A stretch of DNA of 64,000 nt from Rubrobacter_A sp965214435 (GCA_965214435.1 OZ243960.1:2480001-2544000); one strand, 5' to 3'. Counted from the stretch's first letter, positions 50,448 through 60,120 are shown. Notes: generated by a model not told the origin, from the letters alone. Made by a program: numbers and translations.

Positions 50448-51742
50448 GCGACCTCGTTCTCCGCGGCGCCCACGTACTCGACCCACTTTCCGGGCTGGAC
50501 GGTATCCTGGACGTGCGCGTGTCGGACGGTCGGGTCGCCGAGGTTGGAACGAGCTTGCGGGGCGACCATGAGGTCGTAGCCGACGGCCTCCACCTTTTTC
50601 CGGGTTTCACCGACGTCCACGCCCACTGGCGCACGCCGGGCCGGGAGGACGAAGAGACCATAGAGACCGCTTCGGCCGCCGCGGCCGCCGGTGGGTTTAC
50701 GAGCGTCGTTATGATGCCGAATACCGACCCTGTGGTGGATAAACCGGTTATAGTCTCGGGCCTCGTACGCCGCATCGAGAAGGAGTCGCGGGTCCGGGCC
50801 TACGTCTCCGCCGCGCTACACGCCGGCCTCGTGGGCGAGCAGCTCACCGAGATGCGGCTGTTAAAGGAAGCCGGAGCGTTTTGTGTTTCGGACGACGGTC
50901 TCGGAACGGCGTCCGCCGGGGTGCTCCGCAACGGGATGCTCTACGCCCGCTCCGCCGGGCTGCCGGTGATCCTGCACTGCGAAAACATGACGCTGGCAAC
51001 CGGTGTCGTCCACGACGGCGAGGCCGCGGCCCTGGCCGGTGTTCCGGGTTCTCCGGCGAGCGCCGAGGACACCGCAACCGCAACCGCGCTCGTCCTGGCC
51101 GCCGAGACCGGCGCGAGGGTCCACATCACCCACGTGAGCACCGGGCTCTCCGCCGCGCTCGTGGAGTTCTTTAAAAAACTGCCCGGCACGAGTATCACCG
51201 CCGACACCACGCCGCACCACCTGACCCTCGAAGATGGGCTCATCGCCACGCTAGACGGCCTCTACCGGGTAAACCCGCCTCTACGGCCGCCGGCAGACCG
51301 CCGGAGCGTTGGAAGTTCGTTGCGGAGTGGTATCCTGGACTTCGTGGCTACGGATCACGCGCCGCACGCCCCGGAGGAGAAGGAGTTGCCTCTACAAGAA
51401 GCGGCTCCCGGCTTTCTCGGACACGAAACGGCGTTCGCCGCGCTTTATACAAAGCTGGTCGTGGATGGCGCGCTACCGCTCTCACGGCTCGTCGAGGCCA
51501 TGAGTTGTGCACCGGGCCGCTGGGTATCCGGCGGGTCCGGCGGTATAACAGCCGGGGTGCCGGCGGACTTGACGCTGGTGGATCTCTCCGAGGAGTGGAC
51601 GGTCGACCGTGATACCCTTTTTAGCCGGTCGTCTAATAGTCCGTACCGCGGAGAGCGGCTGCAGGGCCGGGTCGTATGCACCGTGGTCGGTGGAGAGCTG
51701 GTTTACAACAGGATGGGAGCGCGGTTTGGAATACGTTCGTAG
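50444..51742 (+). CDS. pyrC: dihydroorotase
   Basis: A 432-residue amidohydrolase that closes the dihydroorotate ring. Metal-binding motifs are FTDVHAHWRTPGRED near 52-66 (HxH), HCENMTL, ITHVST, and the catalytic Asp in VATDHAPHAPEE near 302-313. The real start is TTG 50444 overlapping the pyrB stop, since an earlier in-frame reading would run through pyrB. It shares 17 bases with carA. Confidence 0.95.
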   Translation: MSDLVLRGAHVLDPLSGLDGILDVRVSDGRVAEVGTSLRGDHEVVADGLHLFPGFTDVHAHWRTPGREDEETIETASAAAAAGGFTSVVMMPNTDPVVDKPVIVSGLVRRIEKESRVRAYVSAALHAGLVGEQLTEMRLLKEAGAFCVSDDGLGTASAGVLRNGMLYARSAGLPVILHCENMTLATGVVHDGEAAALAGVPGSPASAEDTATATALVLAAETGARVHITHVSTGLSAALVEFFKKLPGTSITADTTPHHLTLEDGLIATLDGLYRVNPPLRPPADRRSVGSSLRSGILDFVATDHAPHAPEEKELPLQEAAPGFLGHETAFAALYTKLVVDGALPLSRLVEAMSCAPGRWVSGGSGGITAGVPADLTLVDLSEEWTVDRDTLFSRSSNSPYRGERLQGRVVCTVVGGELVYNRMGARFGIRS

Positions 51743-52832
51743 TCGGGCCCGACTGGTCCTCGAAGACGGGGCTGCTTTCGAGGGTTGGACCTTTGCCGGC
51801 GAGGGAGAGGTCGCCGGAGAGGTAGTATTCACCACCAGCATGGTCGGCTACCAGGAGACCCTAACCGACCCGTCGTACCGCGGCCAGATCCTCATGTTCA
51901 CCTACCCCCTGATCGGGAACTACGGTGTAATATCCGGCGACGAAGAGTCGCCCCGTGTACAAGCCGCCGCCGTGCTCGTCCGGGAGTACACCCCGCACCA
52001 CAGCAACTGGGCCAGCGAGCGCTCCCTGGCCGCCCTGCTCGATGAGAGCGGCGTTATCGGTGTTGAAGGTCTCGATACCCGCGCCCTAACCCGTCACTTG
52101 AGGGATAAGGGTGCCATGCGCGGTGTGATCTCCACCTCCGGCCGCGACGACGCCTCGCTGCGCGACCTGGCGAATGCTCACCCCGAGATGGCGGGTTTAG
52201 ACCTCGCCTCTACCGGCACGGATCTCACGGAGCCGGTCCTGCTACCGGCCTTTGGAGAAGAGTTGTGCAAGGTCGTAGCCCTCGATTACGGGGTTAAGGG
52301 TTCAATCTACAAGGAACTCCGGAGTCGCGGGGCATCGATCCTGGCGATGCCCGGCTCCACGAGCGCCGAAGAGGTACTCGCCGCCGACCCTTCAGGCATC
52401 TTTCTCTCCAACGGGCCCGGCGATCCTGCGGCCCTGCAAAAAGCGGTAGAAAACCTCCAGCCGCTAGTCGGCGAGATTCCCGTGTTCGGTATCTGCCTCG
52501 GGCACCAGTTGCTGGGACGTGCTCTAGGCTGCGAGACCTACAAGATGCCCTTCGGGCATCACGGAGCCAACCACCCGGTCCGCAACCTCCTTACCGGCCG
52601 GATCGAGATTACCAGCCAGAACCACGGGTTTGCCGTAAACGGAGATTCGCTGCTGGACGGCGTGGAGCTTACCCACCGCAACCTCTACGACGGCACGGTC
52701 GAAGGCCTCGCGAGCCCCGGACGCAACGCCTGGAGCGTCCAGTACCACCCGGAGTCGAGCCCCGGACCGCGGGACTCCGGCTACCTATTCGACGACTTCG
52801 TGGAGCATGTCTCCGGGGCACTAAAGGTATAG
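51726..52832 (+). CDS. carA: carbamoyl-phosphate synthase small subunit
   Basis: A 368-residue glutamine amidotransferase subunit. N-terminal CPSase_sm domain (LVLEDGAAFEGWTFAGEGE and MVGYQETLTDPSYRGQI) is followed by the GATase1 domain with catalytic Cys in FGICLGHQLLGRALG near 255 and the His-Glu pair near YHPESSPG. The start is TTG 51726 after GGGAG, inside the pyrC 3' end. It supplies ammonia to CarB. Confidence 0.94.
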   Translation: MEYVRSRARLVLEDGAAFEGWTFAGEGEVAGEVVFTTSMVGYQETLTDPSYRGQILMFTYPLIGNYGVISGDEESPRVQAAAVLVREYTPHHSNWASERSLAALLDESGVIGVEGLDTRALTRHLRDKGAMRGVISTSGRDDASLRDLANAHPEMAGLDLASTGTDLTEPVLLPAFGEELCKVVALDYGVKGSIYKELRSRGASILAMPGSTSAEEVLAADPSGIFLSNGPGDPAALQKAVENLQPLVGEIPVFGICLGHQLLGRALGCETYKMPFGHHGANHPVRNLLTGRIEITSQNHGFAVNGDSLLDGVELTHRNLYDGTVEGLASPGRNAWSVQYHPESSPGPRDSGYLFDDFVEHVSGALKV

Positions 52833-52845
52833 TAGAGGTATATAG

Positions 52846-55800
52846 ATGCCCCGCCGAAACGACATACAAAGTATCCTTATAGTTGGTTCAGGCCCGATCG
52901 TCATCGGCCAGGCGGCGGAGTTTGACTACTCCGGCACCCAGGCTTGCCGGGCTCTCCGGGACGAGGGTTACCGGGTAGTGCTGGTCAACTCAAATCCCGC
53001 GACAATAATGACCGATCCGGAAGTCGCCGACGTTACCTACGTCGAACCGCTCACCGCGAGTACGGTAGCCGAGATCATCCGCCGGGAGCGCCCCGAGGCG
53101 CTGCTACCGACCCTCGGCGGCCAGACCGCCCTTAACCTTGCGATAGAGCTTTATGAAGCCGGCACGCTCGATGCTTACGACGTGGAGCTATTGGGCGCTT
53201 CGGTCGAGTCGATACAGAAGGCCGAGGACCGCCAACTTTTCCACGAAGCGATGGACCGTATCGGGCTAAAGGTCCCCGAGAGCCGGACGGTCCGCCGCGT
53301 GCCCGAAGCTGAGGAACTTGCCGGGAGGATTGGGTACCCCCTTATCATCCGCCCGAGCTTTACTCTCGGCGGCAAGGGTGGAGCCATCGCCCATGATCTC
53401 GACGAGCTGCGGAGAACCGTAGCCGACGGTCTTGATGCGAGCCCGGTAGGCAGCGTACTCGTCGAGAAGTCCGTCGCCGGCTGGAAAGAGTTCGAGCTGG
53501 AAGTCATGCGTGATCTCTCCGACAACGTGGTCGTGATCTGCTCCATCGAAAACCTCGACCCCATGGGCGTTCACACCGGCGACTCTATAACCGTCGCCCC
53601 CGCCCAGACCCTCTCCGACCGCCAGTACCAGACCCTCCGTACCGCTTCTTTACGCATAATACGTGAAATAGGGGTACAGACTGGGGGCTCGAACATCCAG
53701 TTTGCGGTAGACCCGGAGAGTGACGAGTTCTACGTGATCGAGATGAACCCCAGGGTTAGCCGGTCGAGCGCTCTGGCGAGCAAGGCGACGGGTTTCCCGA
53801 TAGCCAAGATCGCCGCGAAGCTCGCTGTCGGGTACGCGCTGGATGAGATCCCGAACGACATTACCCGCGCTACCCCGGCGTCTTTCGAGCCAGCCCTTGA
53901 CTATGTCGTTACCAAGATCCCGCGTTTCGCGTTCGAAAAGTTCCCCGCCGCAGCCCCCCGCCTGACCACCCGGATGCACTCCGTGGGAGAAGTCATGGCG
54001 ATAGGCCGGACTTTTACCGAAAGCTTGCTAAAGGCTATAGCTTCACTAGAGGTAGACCCGGAGGACGTCCTGCCAAACCTGGAAGAACCGAACCCGTACC
54101 GGATCTTCGCCGTGTTTGAGGCGCTAAGGTCCGGGAAGGACATACAGGAAATCTTCGAGCGCACGCAGATAGACCCGTTCTTCATAGCCTCCATCGCAAA
54201 GATCGTGGCTACGGAAGGCGTCATTTCCGGTTCTCCGGGAGCGGAAGAATTGCGGGAAGCCAAGCGGGTAGGGTTAACGGACGGTGCTCTAGCCGGTACG
54301 TCCGGGTCTTCGACGGAGGTCTTGCGGGGCGTGCGGCGCGCGCTAGGAGTGCATCCGACCTACAAGGCCGTCGACACTTGCGCGGGTGAGTTTCCGGCCC
54401 GCACGCCGTACTACTACTCGACCTACGAGACGGAAGACGAGGTAGAACGCGGCGAGAACCCTTCGGTAATAGTTCTCGGGAGCGGGCCGAACCGCATCGG
54501 CCAGGGGATAGAGTTCGACTACGCCTGCGTCCACGCCAGCTATGCCCTCTCCGACGCTGGATACGACGCCGTTATGGTTAACTCAAACCCGGAGACGGTC
54601 TCCACGGACTACGATACTTCTACCCGGCTCTACTTCGAGCCTCTGACCGCCGAGTATGTCCTGGAGGTTATCCGGAGAGAAAACCCGGACGGCGTAATTC
54701 TACAGTTCGGCGGCCAGAGCCCCCTCAAGCTGGCCCGCGAACTGGAGAGCGCCGGTATTCCGATACTCGGTACCTCGCCAGATGCCATAGACCTGGCAGA
54801 AGACCGGTCTCGCTTCGGCAGATTGCTCACCGATCTCGGTATTCCGCATCCCCGGTTCGGCACCGCGGTCAGCGCCGCGGAGACCCGGGAAGTTGCGCAG
54901 GACCTGGGTTATCCGGTGGTCGTGCGACCCTCCTACGTTCTGGGTGGCCGCCGCATGGAGATCGCTTACAATGATGAAGACCTAAATCTATACTTGAAGG
55001 CTAGCGTAGAGGAAACGCCGGAGCATCCAATACTCGTGGACAAGTTCATGGAGGATTACGTAGAGGTTGATGTAGACGCGGTGTCGGATGGGGAGGAGGT
55101 GTACATCGGGGGCATCATGGAGCACGTGGAAGAAGCCGGGGTTCATTCCGGGGATTCCTCTTGCGTAACGCCGCCGATCACTATCCACCAGGCTCTGCTC
55201 GACCGCATCCGGGATTATACTGGGCGTCTGGCCCGGGGCATCGGGGTGGTGGGGTTGATGAACGTGCAGTACGTAATTCGGGGCGAAGATGTGATGGTGA
55301 TCGAGTGCAACCCCCGAGCCTCACGGACGGTCCCCTATGTATCCAAAGCTACCGGGGTACCGTTGGCGAAGCTCGCTACCCGGGTGCTCCTCGGCGAGAA
55401 GCTGGCCGACCTGCGGCACGTCACGGAGGTCGATACCGTCAGGCACTTTAGCGTAAAAGCGCCGGTTTTCCCGTTCGACCGGTTTGCCGGGGTGGATACT
55501 TTGCTTGGACCGGAAATGCGCTCCACCGGCGAAGCGATGGGTATAGATTCGTCTTTCGGCGGCGCTTTCGCAAAGGCGCTGACGGCGGCCGGGCAGAAAC
55601 TGCCGGTCTCCGGACGGGTATACATCTCGGTGTCGAACCGGGACAAGCGGGCGGTGGTCTTGATCGCCCGGTCGTTCGCCGACCTCGGGTTTGAGCTCGC
55701 GGCGAGCGAAGGAACGGCCGAAGTTCTCCAGAACAACGGTCTCTCCGTAGAGGTGGTGCCGAAGATCGGGGAGTCCGGTGAAGACGTACTCGGCCGGATA

Positions 55801-56016
55801 GAAGCCGGTAGGGTGGATCTCATAGTAAATACTCCCTGGGGTCGCGGAGCCCGGACGGACGGGTACATGATCCGCCGTAAAGCCTTGGCCCACGGCGTTC
55901 CGTGCATCACGACCCTCGCGGGAGCCGCGGCCGCCATCCAGGGTATAGAGTCGAGCATCCGGGGCGGTCTGCAAAACGTCGAGCCGCTCCAAAACCTGTA
56001 CGTTACGAAAGCTTGA
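52846..56016 (+). CDS. carB: carbamoyl-phosphate synthase large subunit
   Basis: A 1056-residue two-ATP-grasp enzyme. Each half has its grasp motifs: GSGPIVIGQAAEFDYSG near 15-31 and GSGPNRIGQGIEFDYAC near the start of the second half, then EVMRD, IEMNPRVSRSSALASKATG and IECNPRASRTVPYVSK. The C-terminal allosteric domain (about 920-1056) contains VNTPWGRG and the IGI-like end. It makes carbamoyl phosphate for pyrimidines and arginine. Start ATG 52846 is 13 bases after carA. Its TGA overlaps the pyrK TTG. Confidence 0.96.
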   Translation: MPRRNDIQSILIVGSGPIVIGQAAEFDYSGTQACRALRDEGYRVVLVNSNPATIMTDPEVADVTYVEPLTASTVAEIIRRERPEALLPTLGGQTALNLAIELYEAGTLDAYDVELLGASVESIQKAEDRQLFHEAMDRIGLKVPESRTVRRVPEAEELAGRIGYPLIIRPSFTLGGKGGAIAHDLDELRRTVADGLDASPVGSVLVEKSVAGWKEFELEVMRDLSDNVVVICSIENLDPMGVHTGDSITVAPAQTLSDRQYQTLRTASLRIIREIGVQTGGSNIQFAVDPESDEFYVIEMNPRVSRSSALASKATGFPIAKIAAKLAVGYALDEIPNDITRATPASFEPALDYVVTKIPRFAFEKFPAAAPRLTTRMHSVGEVMAIGRTFTESLLKAIASLEVDPEDVLPNLEEPNPYRIFAVFEALRSGKDIQEIFERTQIDPFFIASIAKIVATEGVISGSPGAEELREAKRVGLTDGALAGTSGSSTEVLRGVRRALGVHPTYKAVDTCAGEFPARTPYYYSTYETEDEVERGENPSVIVLGSGPNRIGQGIEFDYACVHASYALSDAGYDAVMVNSNPETVSTDYDTSTRLYFEPLTAEYVLEVIRRENPDGVILQFGGQSPLKLARELESAGIPILGTSPDAIDLAEDRSRFGRLLTDLGIPHPRFGTAVSAAETREVAQDLGYPVVVRPSYVLGGRRMEIAYNDEDLNLYLKASVEETPEHPILVDKFMEDYVEVDVDAVSDGEEVYIGGIMEHVEEAGVHSGDSSCVTPPITIHQALLDRIRDYTGRLARGIGVVGLMNVQYVIRGEDVMVIECNPRASRTVPYVSKATGVPLAKLATRVLLGEKLADLRHVTEVDTVRHFSVKAPVFPFDRFAGVDTLLGPEMRSTGEAMGIDSSFGGAFAKALTAAGQKLPVSGRVYISVSNRDKRAVVLIARSFADLGFELAASEGTAEVLQNNGLSVEVVPKIGESGEDVLGRIEAGRVDLIVNTPWGRGARTDGYMIRRKALAHGVPCITTLAGAAAAIQGIESSIRGGLQNVEPLQNLYVTKA

Positions 56017-56783
56017 AGCTACACCGGGTCCAGATACTGGAGAAACAAGAAACCGGAGGAGAGCACACCCTTCTCCGCTACCGCTGGACAGGTTCCCATC
56101 CGGAACCTGGACAGTTCGTCATGGTCCGCCCTGCAAGTCCGCCGAACACCGGCTCGCCGCCCGTAGACCCCTTTATGTCCCGACCGTTTTTTGTCCACGA
56201 CTTTATCGACGACACTATTAGTCTGTTGTTTAAGGTTAAAGGGTCCTTTACAAGGCTTCTGGCTGAAGTTCAGGACGAGATACTGGTAAGCATGCCGCGA
56301 GGTCGGGGTTTTACGGTCCCGGATGCGGGGCCTGTCGTCTTGATCGGCGGCGGTGTGTGGGTCGCGCCGTTTAAGCTGTTGGGTCGCCGGTTGGAGAAAG
56401 AGAACATACGGTACGAAGCGTACTTTGAGCTTCCGCACGCTTCCTCGCGAGGGTACGCGGACTGGCTCGGGAGAGTGTATCCTGGTTCATCGCTGGTCGG
56501 TGAGAGAGAATATCTCAGCTTTTTAGAGGCGGTGACCGTGAGCTTGGGAGACCTTGGTCGTTACGCGGCGCTCTACGTTAGCGGCTCTCAGGATAGTCTG
56601 GTGGACGCGAAAAGAACGTTCGAGGGTCGGGTGCCGGTGCAGATTGCGGTGCGGGAGCGGATGGCCTGCGCGACCGGCTCCTGTTACGGTTGTGCCGTAC
56701 CGGCTTGGGAGGCTGGAGAGCGGGTGTACGCCCGGTCCTGCATCGACGGCCCAGTTTTTCCGGCGGAGAAGCTGGCTTGGTAG
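56013..56783 (+). CDS. pyrK: dihydroorotate dehydrogenase electron-transfer subunit
   Basis: A 256-residue FAD/[2Fe-2S] subunit of the class 1B enzyme. The FAD domain contains EPGQFVMVRP, MSRPFFVHDF and GGGVWVAPFKLLG; the Fe-S ligands are in ACATGSCYGCAVP and a later YARSCIDGPVF. In most relatives the Gly-rich motif is GGGxGxAP; here Trp replaces a Gly, which may change pyridine-nucleotide contact. It starts with TTG 56013 inside the carB stop and ends within the pyrD start. Confidence 0.9.
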   Translation: MKLHRVQILEKQETGGEHTLLRYRWTGSHPEPGQFVMVRPASPPNTGSPPVDPFMSRPFFVHDFIDDTISLLFKVKGSFTRLLAEVQDEILVSMPRGRGFTVPDAGPVVLIGGGVWVAPFKLLGRRLEKENIRYEAYFELPHASSRGYADWLGRVYPGSSLVGEREYLSFLEAVTVSLGDLGRYAALYVSGSQDSLVDAKRTFEGRVPVQIAVRERMACATGSCYGCAVPAWEAGERVYARSCIDGPVFPAEKLAW

Positions 56784-57712
56784 AGGTGTCGCGGGGTTCG
56801 CTGCTAGCGTCAGATCTCTGCGGCATACCGTTGAGAACACCGCTCATGCCGGCAGCCGGTACGCTTTCCCGGGAAGCCCTCGATGCCGAAGCTGTAGCGG
56901 CATACGGCGCTATGTTGCCGAAGACGGTTACGCTGAAAAGCCGGACTGGAAACCCGCCACCCCGCATCGCCGAAACGCCCGCGGGCCTGGTGAACTCGAT
57001 AGGTCTGCAAAACCCCGGGGTGAACCATTTCTTGGAGAGCTTGCAGGACTTTGAAGTCGGATTGCCGCTGGTCGTCTCGATCGCGGGTGAGACGGTTGAG
57101 GAATTTGCGGAGCTTGCGGGCCGGATGGCGGCTGAGGATTGCGTAGCGGCGGTCGAGATCAACCTCTCCTGCCCGAACGTTGAGCGCGGCGGCCTGACGT
57201 TCTGCGAATCTCCCCGCAACGTCGCCGGGGTCGTCGCGGCCTGTCGGACGAGATGCTCGCGCAAACCAGTTCTGGCGAAGTTGACTTACGAGGGGGCGGT
57301 CGGAAACGCGGCCGCGGCTGTGGAGGCGGGAGCGGACGCGGTTACGCTCATAAACACTGTCCCGGCGCTCACCGTGGACCTAGACCACCAAAGCGTTCTG
57401 GTACGCGGCGGGCTGTCCGGACCGGCGATAAAACCGCTGGCGCTCCGGGTCGTCTACGAGGTCTCCCGGGAAGTCGGGATACCGGTAGTCGGGTGCGGTG
57501 GCGTCTCATCCGGCACGGACGTGGCCGAGTTCTTGCTGGCGGGGGCTTCGGCGGTTCAGATAGGAGCTTCGTCCTTTGTGCGGGAACCTTCCGAGATACT
57601 GGAGGAGTTGGCCGCATACTTGCTGAGGTCGGGCACTAGCGTCCGGGAGCTTGTAGGGCTCGCGGTTGAACCTGGTAGGAGGCCGGGTGGTACAATGAGG
57701 GGCCAATGCTAA
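56777..57712 (+). CDS. pyrD: dihydroorotate dehydrogenase, class 1B catalytic subunit
   Basis: A 311-residue FMN TIM-barrel enzyme. FMN/active-site motifs are GIPLRTPLMPAAGTLS near the start, IGLQNPGVNHF, VEINLSCPNVERGG near 140 (catalytic Cys), LAKLTYEG, and GCGGVSSGTDVAEFLLAGASAVQIG. The Cys base and the adjacent pyrK gene both mark class 1B, which passes electrons to NAD+. TTG 56777 is preferred, with GGAGAAG six bases before it; GTG 56786 is a second option. Confidence 0.93.
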   Translation: MVEVSRGSLLASDLCGIPLRTPLMPAAGTLSREALDAEAVAAYGAMLPKTVTLKSRTGNPPPRIAETPAGLVNSIGLQNPGVNHFLESLQDFEVGLPLVVSIAGETVEEFAELAGRMAAEDCVAAVEINLSCPNVERGGLTFCESPRNVAGVVAACRTRCSRKPVLAKLTYEGAVGNAAAAVEAGADAVTLINTVPALTVDLDHQSVLVRGGLSGPAIKPLALRVVYEVSREVGIPVVGCGGVSSGTDVAEFLLAGASAVQIGASSFVREPSEILEELAAYLLRSGTSVRELVGLAVEPGRRPGGTMRGQC

Positions 57713-58029
57713 GGCGCGCACCAGATAGGACCTCTCAGCAGCGGCTGAGCGCGCTCGAAGAAGCGAACCGGATACGCTTTTCCCGGGCAGCGGCCAAGCG
57801 ACACTTAAAAAGCGGTGAACGCAGTATTTGTGAACTACTCATGGATCCCTCGGAAGAGTTGAAAGGCGCAAAGGTAGAAGAAATGCTGCTCGCTGTCCGG
57901 GGGCTTGGACGCACCAAGGTAACCCGGGTACTCCGAGAGTCCGGTATTAGCCGGTCAAAGACGCTCGTAGGGCTTACGCACGGACAAAGAGACCGGCTCG
58001 TAGAGGCATTGGGTTGCGAGGAAAGCTGA
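57706..58029 (+). CDS. mihF: integration host factor, actinobacterial type
   Basis: A 107-residue basic protein with the actinobacterial mIHF layout: a first helix (AKRHLKSGERSICELLMD) and a later helix-two-turns-helix (LLAVRGLGRTKVTRVLRE), which binds DNA in a sequence-tolerant way. In actinobacteria it directly precedes gmk, as here. It helps shape the nucleoid and assists site-specific recombination. ATG 57706 lies within the pyrD end, and it overlaps gmk by 16 bases. Confidence 0.88.
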   Translation: MLRRAPDRTSQQRLSALEEANRIRFSRAAAKRHLKSGERSICELLMDPSEELKGAKVEEMLLAVRGLGRTKVTRVLRESGISRSKTLVGLTHGQRDRLVEALGCEES

Positions 58030-58595
58030 TCGTCGTCTCCGGGCCTTCCGGAGCGGGAAAATCCACGCTTATCCGGGTCGCGCTCGACGCGATACCGTCT
58101 CTGGCGTACTCGGTGTCGGCGACTACCCGCAGACCGCGAAAGGGAGAGGTAGACGGCCGGGACTACATATTCCTCTCCCGGGAGGAGTTCGAGCGTGAGA
58201 TCCAGGCTGGTTACTTTCTGGAGTGGGCGGAGTATTCCGGCAACCTCTACGGTACACCTGAATACCGGGTCGAGGACTTTCTGCGCAATGAGTCGTCGGT
58301 TATCCTTGAGATAGAGCTTCAGGGTGCGCGGCAGGTGCGGAGAAAGCGGCCCGACGCCGAGATGGTATTCGTGCGGGCGCCGTCTATAGAGGAGACCCAC
58401 AGGAGGCTCCAGGGCCGGGCCACAGAGACCCCGGAGGCGCTGGAGAAACGCATGACGACGGCGGTCGAGGAACTCGCGGCTCTGGAGGAGTTTGACCATG
58501 AGGTCGTCAACGAAGACCCGGAAGAGTCTCGGGACGAGATGATCCGCTTGTTGAGAGAAATCATAGAAGGAGATAACGGTGCTAAACGAACTTAG
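58014..58595 (+). CDS. gmk: guanylate kinase
   Basis: A 193-residue kinase that phosphorylates GMP. Walker A GPSGAGKSTLIRVAL is near residue 10, the GMP-binding TTRRPRKGEVDGRDYIF near 34-50 and YSGNLYGTP near 76. The start is TTG 58014 inside the mIHF 3' end, and it overlaps rpoZ by 17 bases. Confidence 0.94.
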   Translation: MRGKLIVVSGPSGAGKSTLIRVALDAIPSLAYSVSATTRRPRKGEVDGRDYIFLSREEFEREIQAGYFLEWAEYSGNLYGTPEYRVEDFLRNESSVILEIELQGARQVRRKRPDAEMVFVRAPSIEETHRRLQGRATETPEALEKRMTTAVEELAALEEFDHEVVNEDPEESRDEMIRLLREIIEGDNGAKRT

Positions 58596-58992
58596 AGTAG
58601 ACAACCTGCTCGGCAAAGTAGATTCCCGTTACGGGCTGGTGCTCGCCACCGCCCGCCGGGCGCGGGAAATCAATGAGTACGCGGCGACGCTCGGGCTGAA
58701 TGACTCTCTGGGCATACCGGGACCGCAGGTCCACACCCGTTCGCAGCACCCGCTGACCATCGCCATAGAAGAGTTGCGGGAGGACCGGCTCCATATAGGG
58801 TTCAAGTCCTCTACGGAGCCGGACTACGCGCCCGACGCCGAGACGGCTTCCGAGCCGGTCGCCGAAGAGGCCGCCGGACAGGGTATCTCCACGGACGAGA
58901 CCGTCGGGGCCGAAGCTCCAGAAGAAGTCTCTGAGGAGCTTCCCGATGGCGCGGGCGAGGTCACAGGCGGAGACGACCCGGACGCCGCTTAA
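58579..58992 (+). CDS. rpoZ: RNA polymerase omega subunit with acidic tail
   Basis: A 137-residue omega subunit. The conserved core is VDSRYGLVLATARRAREINEYA near 14-35. About 60 additional C-terminal residues are rich in Glu, Asp, Ala and Gly (for example EEAAGQGISTDETV), longer than most omega proteins and probably disordered. GTG 58579 follows GAAGGAG. It overlaps coaBC by 47 bases, so translation is strongly coupled. Confidence 0.9.
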   Translation: MLNELRVDNLLGKVDSRYGLVLATARRAREINEYAATLGLNDSLGIPGPQVHTRSQHPLTIAIEELREDRLHIGFKSSTEPDYAPDAETASEPVAEEAAGQGISTDETVGAEAPEEVSEELPDGAGEVTGGDDPDAA

Positions 58993-60109
58993 AGGTTTAG
59001 CCCTACGCTGTAGCGGCCGCGCCGTGATCCTCCTCTCCATAGGCCCGGCTACCGCCTCTCTCAAGGCCCCGGAGATTTCAAAGCAGTTTATCGAAGCTGG
59101 CCGTGAAGTAGAGGTTTACCTGGAACCGGGGACCAAGAGCTTTATAGGTCCCGCAGCTTTCCAGGGAGCCTCCGTGCCGGTGGTAGAGAGTCCGAGTCAT
59201 GTCGCCGAGGCTCTTGTTTTTCTGTCGGCTACCGCCGGGACGTTGGCGCGGCTGGCCCGGGGCATCGAGGGAGGGCTGGTAGCTGGAGCTTACGCGGCTG
59301 GCGTGCGGCCGGTGGTGATCTTCCCTGCTCTAGACCCCGAAACCTCCCGCCATCCGGCGGTCCGGGAGAATATCCGGTTGCTGGAGGAAGACGGCTGTCT
59401 GGTTGTGGACGAAGTTGCGCCTCCCGAGGGTGTCGTCTCCCGGGTTCTGAGCGCTCTTGGGGGGCCGCTGGCCGGTCGGCGGATATTGGTGACCGCCGGG
59501 GGTACGCGGGAACCGATAGACAGCGTAAGGTTCATCGGGAACCGGTCTTCGGGGAAGATGGGGCTCTCTCTGGCGCGTCAGGCGGTCCGGCTCGGGGCCG
59601 AGGTCACCGTCGTGGCGGCCAACGTGGAGAGCGTCGAGCCCGGCGTGGAGTGGGTGTCGGTGGAAAGCTTCCACGAGCTTTACGAGGCTACGCTGCGGCA
59701 CTCGGGGGAGGCCGACGCGCTAATTATGGCGGCGGCGGTCTCGGACTTCACCCCGGCATCTCCGGAGCTGGAGCGGAAGATCCGGCGTTCAGAGCGACTG
59801 ACGATTGAGCTTGCGGCGACGGAGGACATTCTGGGCGCCGTCCGGGAGCGCTACCCGGAGCTTTTCGTGGTCGGATTTGCCGCGACTCACGGAGACCCCG
59901 CGCCCGACGCCCGCGAAAAACTTGGCAAGAAAGGCGTCGACCTTGTGGTGGGAAACGACATCTCCTCACCAGGTCTCGGTTTCGGGTCGGAGGACAACGA
60001 GGTCGTCATAGTTGGGCGGCAACAGGAGCGTTTTGTACCGCGGGCGGTAAAAACGGAGGTAGCTTTAGCTATACTACAAAGCTTGTTAGAGGAGATGGCC
60101 GAGAAATAG
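58946..60109 (+). CDS. coaBC: CoaBC-like protein with a degenerate decarboxylase half
   Basis: A 387-residue protein. The C-terminal CoaB (phosphopantothenate-cysteine ligase) half is well preserved: VTAGGTREPIDSVRFIGNRS, AAAVSDFTP, KLGKKGVDLVVGNDIS and GLGFGSEDNEVVIV. The N-terminal CoaC half keeps the flavoprotein fold outline (SLKAPEISKQF, ATAGTLARLARG) but lacks known catalytic motifs: PALDPETSRHPA stands where PAMNxxMWxHPA is expected, and the Cys-containing G-x-L-A-C-G flap is absent. ATG 58946 has GAGGAG eight bases upstream. Confidence 0.85.
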   Translation: MARARSQAETTRTPLKGLALRCSGRAVILLSIGPATASLKAPEISKQFIEAGREVEVYLEPGTKSFIGPAAFQGASVPVVESPSHVAEALVFLSATAGTLARLARGIEGGLVAGAYAAGVRPVVIFPALDPETSRHPAVRENIRLLEEDGCLVVDEVAPPEGVVSRVLSALGGPLAGRRILVTAGGTREPIDSVRFIGNRSSGKMGLSLARQAVRLGAEVTVVAANVESVEPGVEWVSVESFHELYEATLRHSGEADALIMAAAVSDFTPASPELERKIRRSERLTIELAATEDILGAVRERYPELFVVGFAATHGDPAPDAREKLGKKGVDLVVGNDISSPGLGFGSEDNEVVIVGRQQERFVPRAVKTEVALAILQSLLEEMAEK

Positions 60110-60120
60110 GGAGGTACGGC

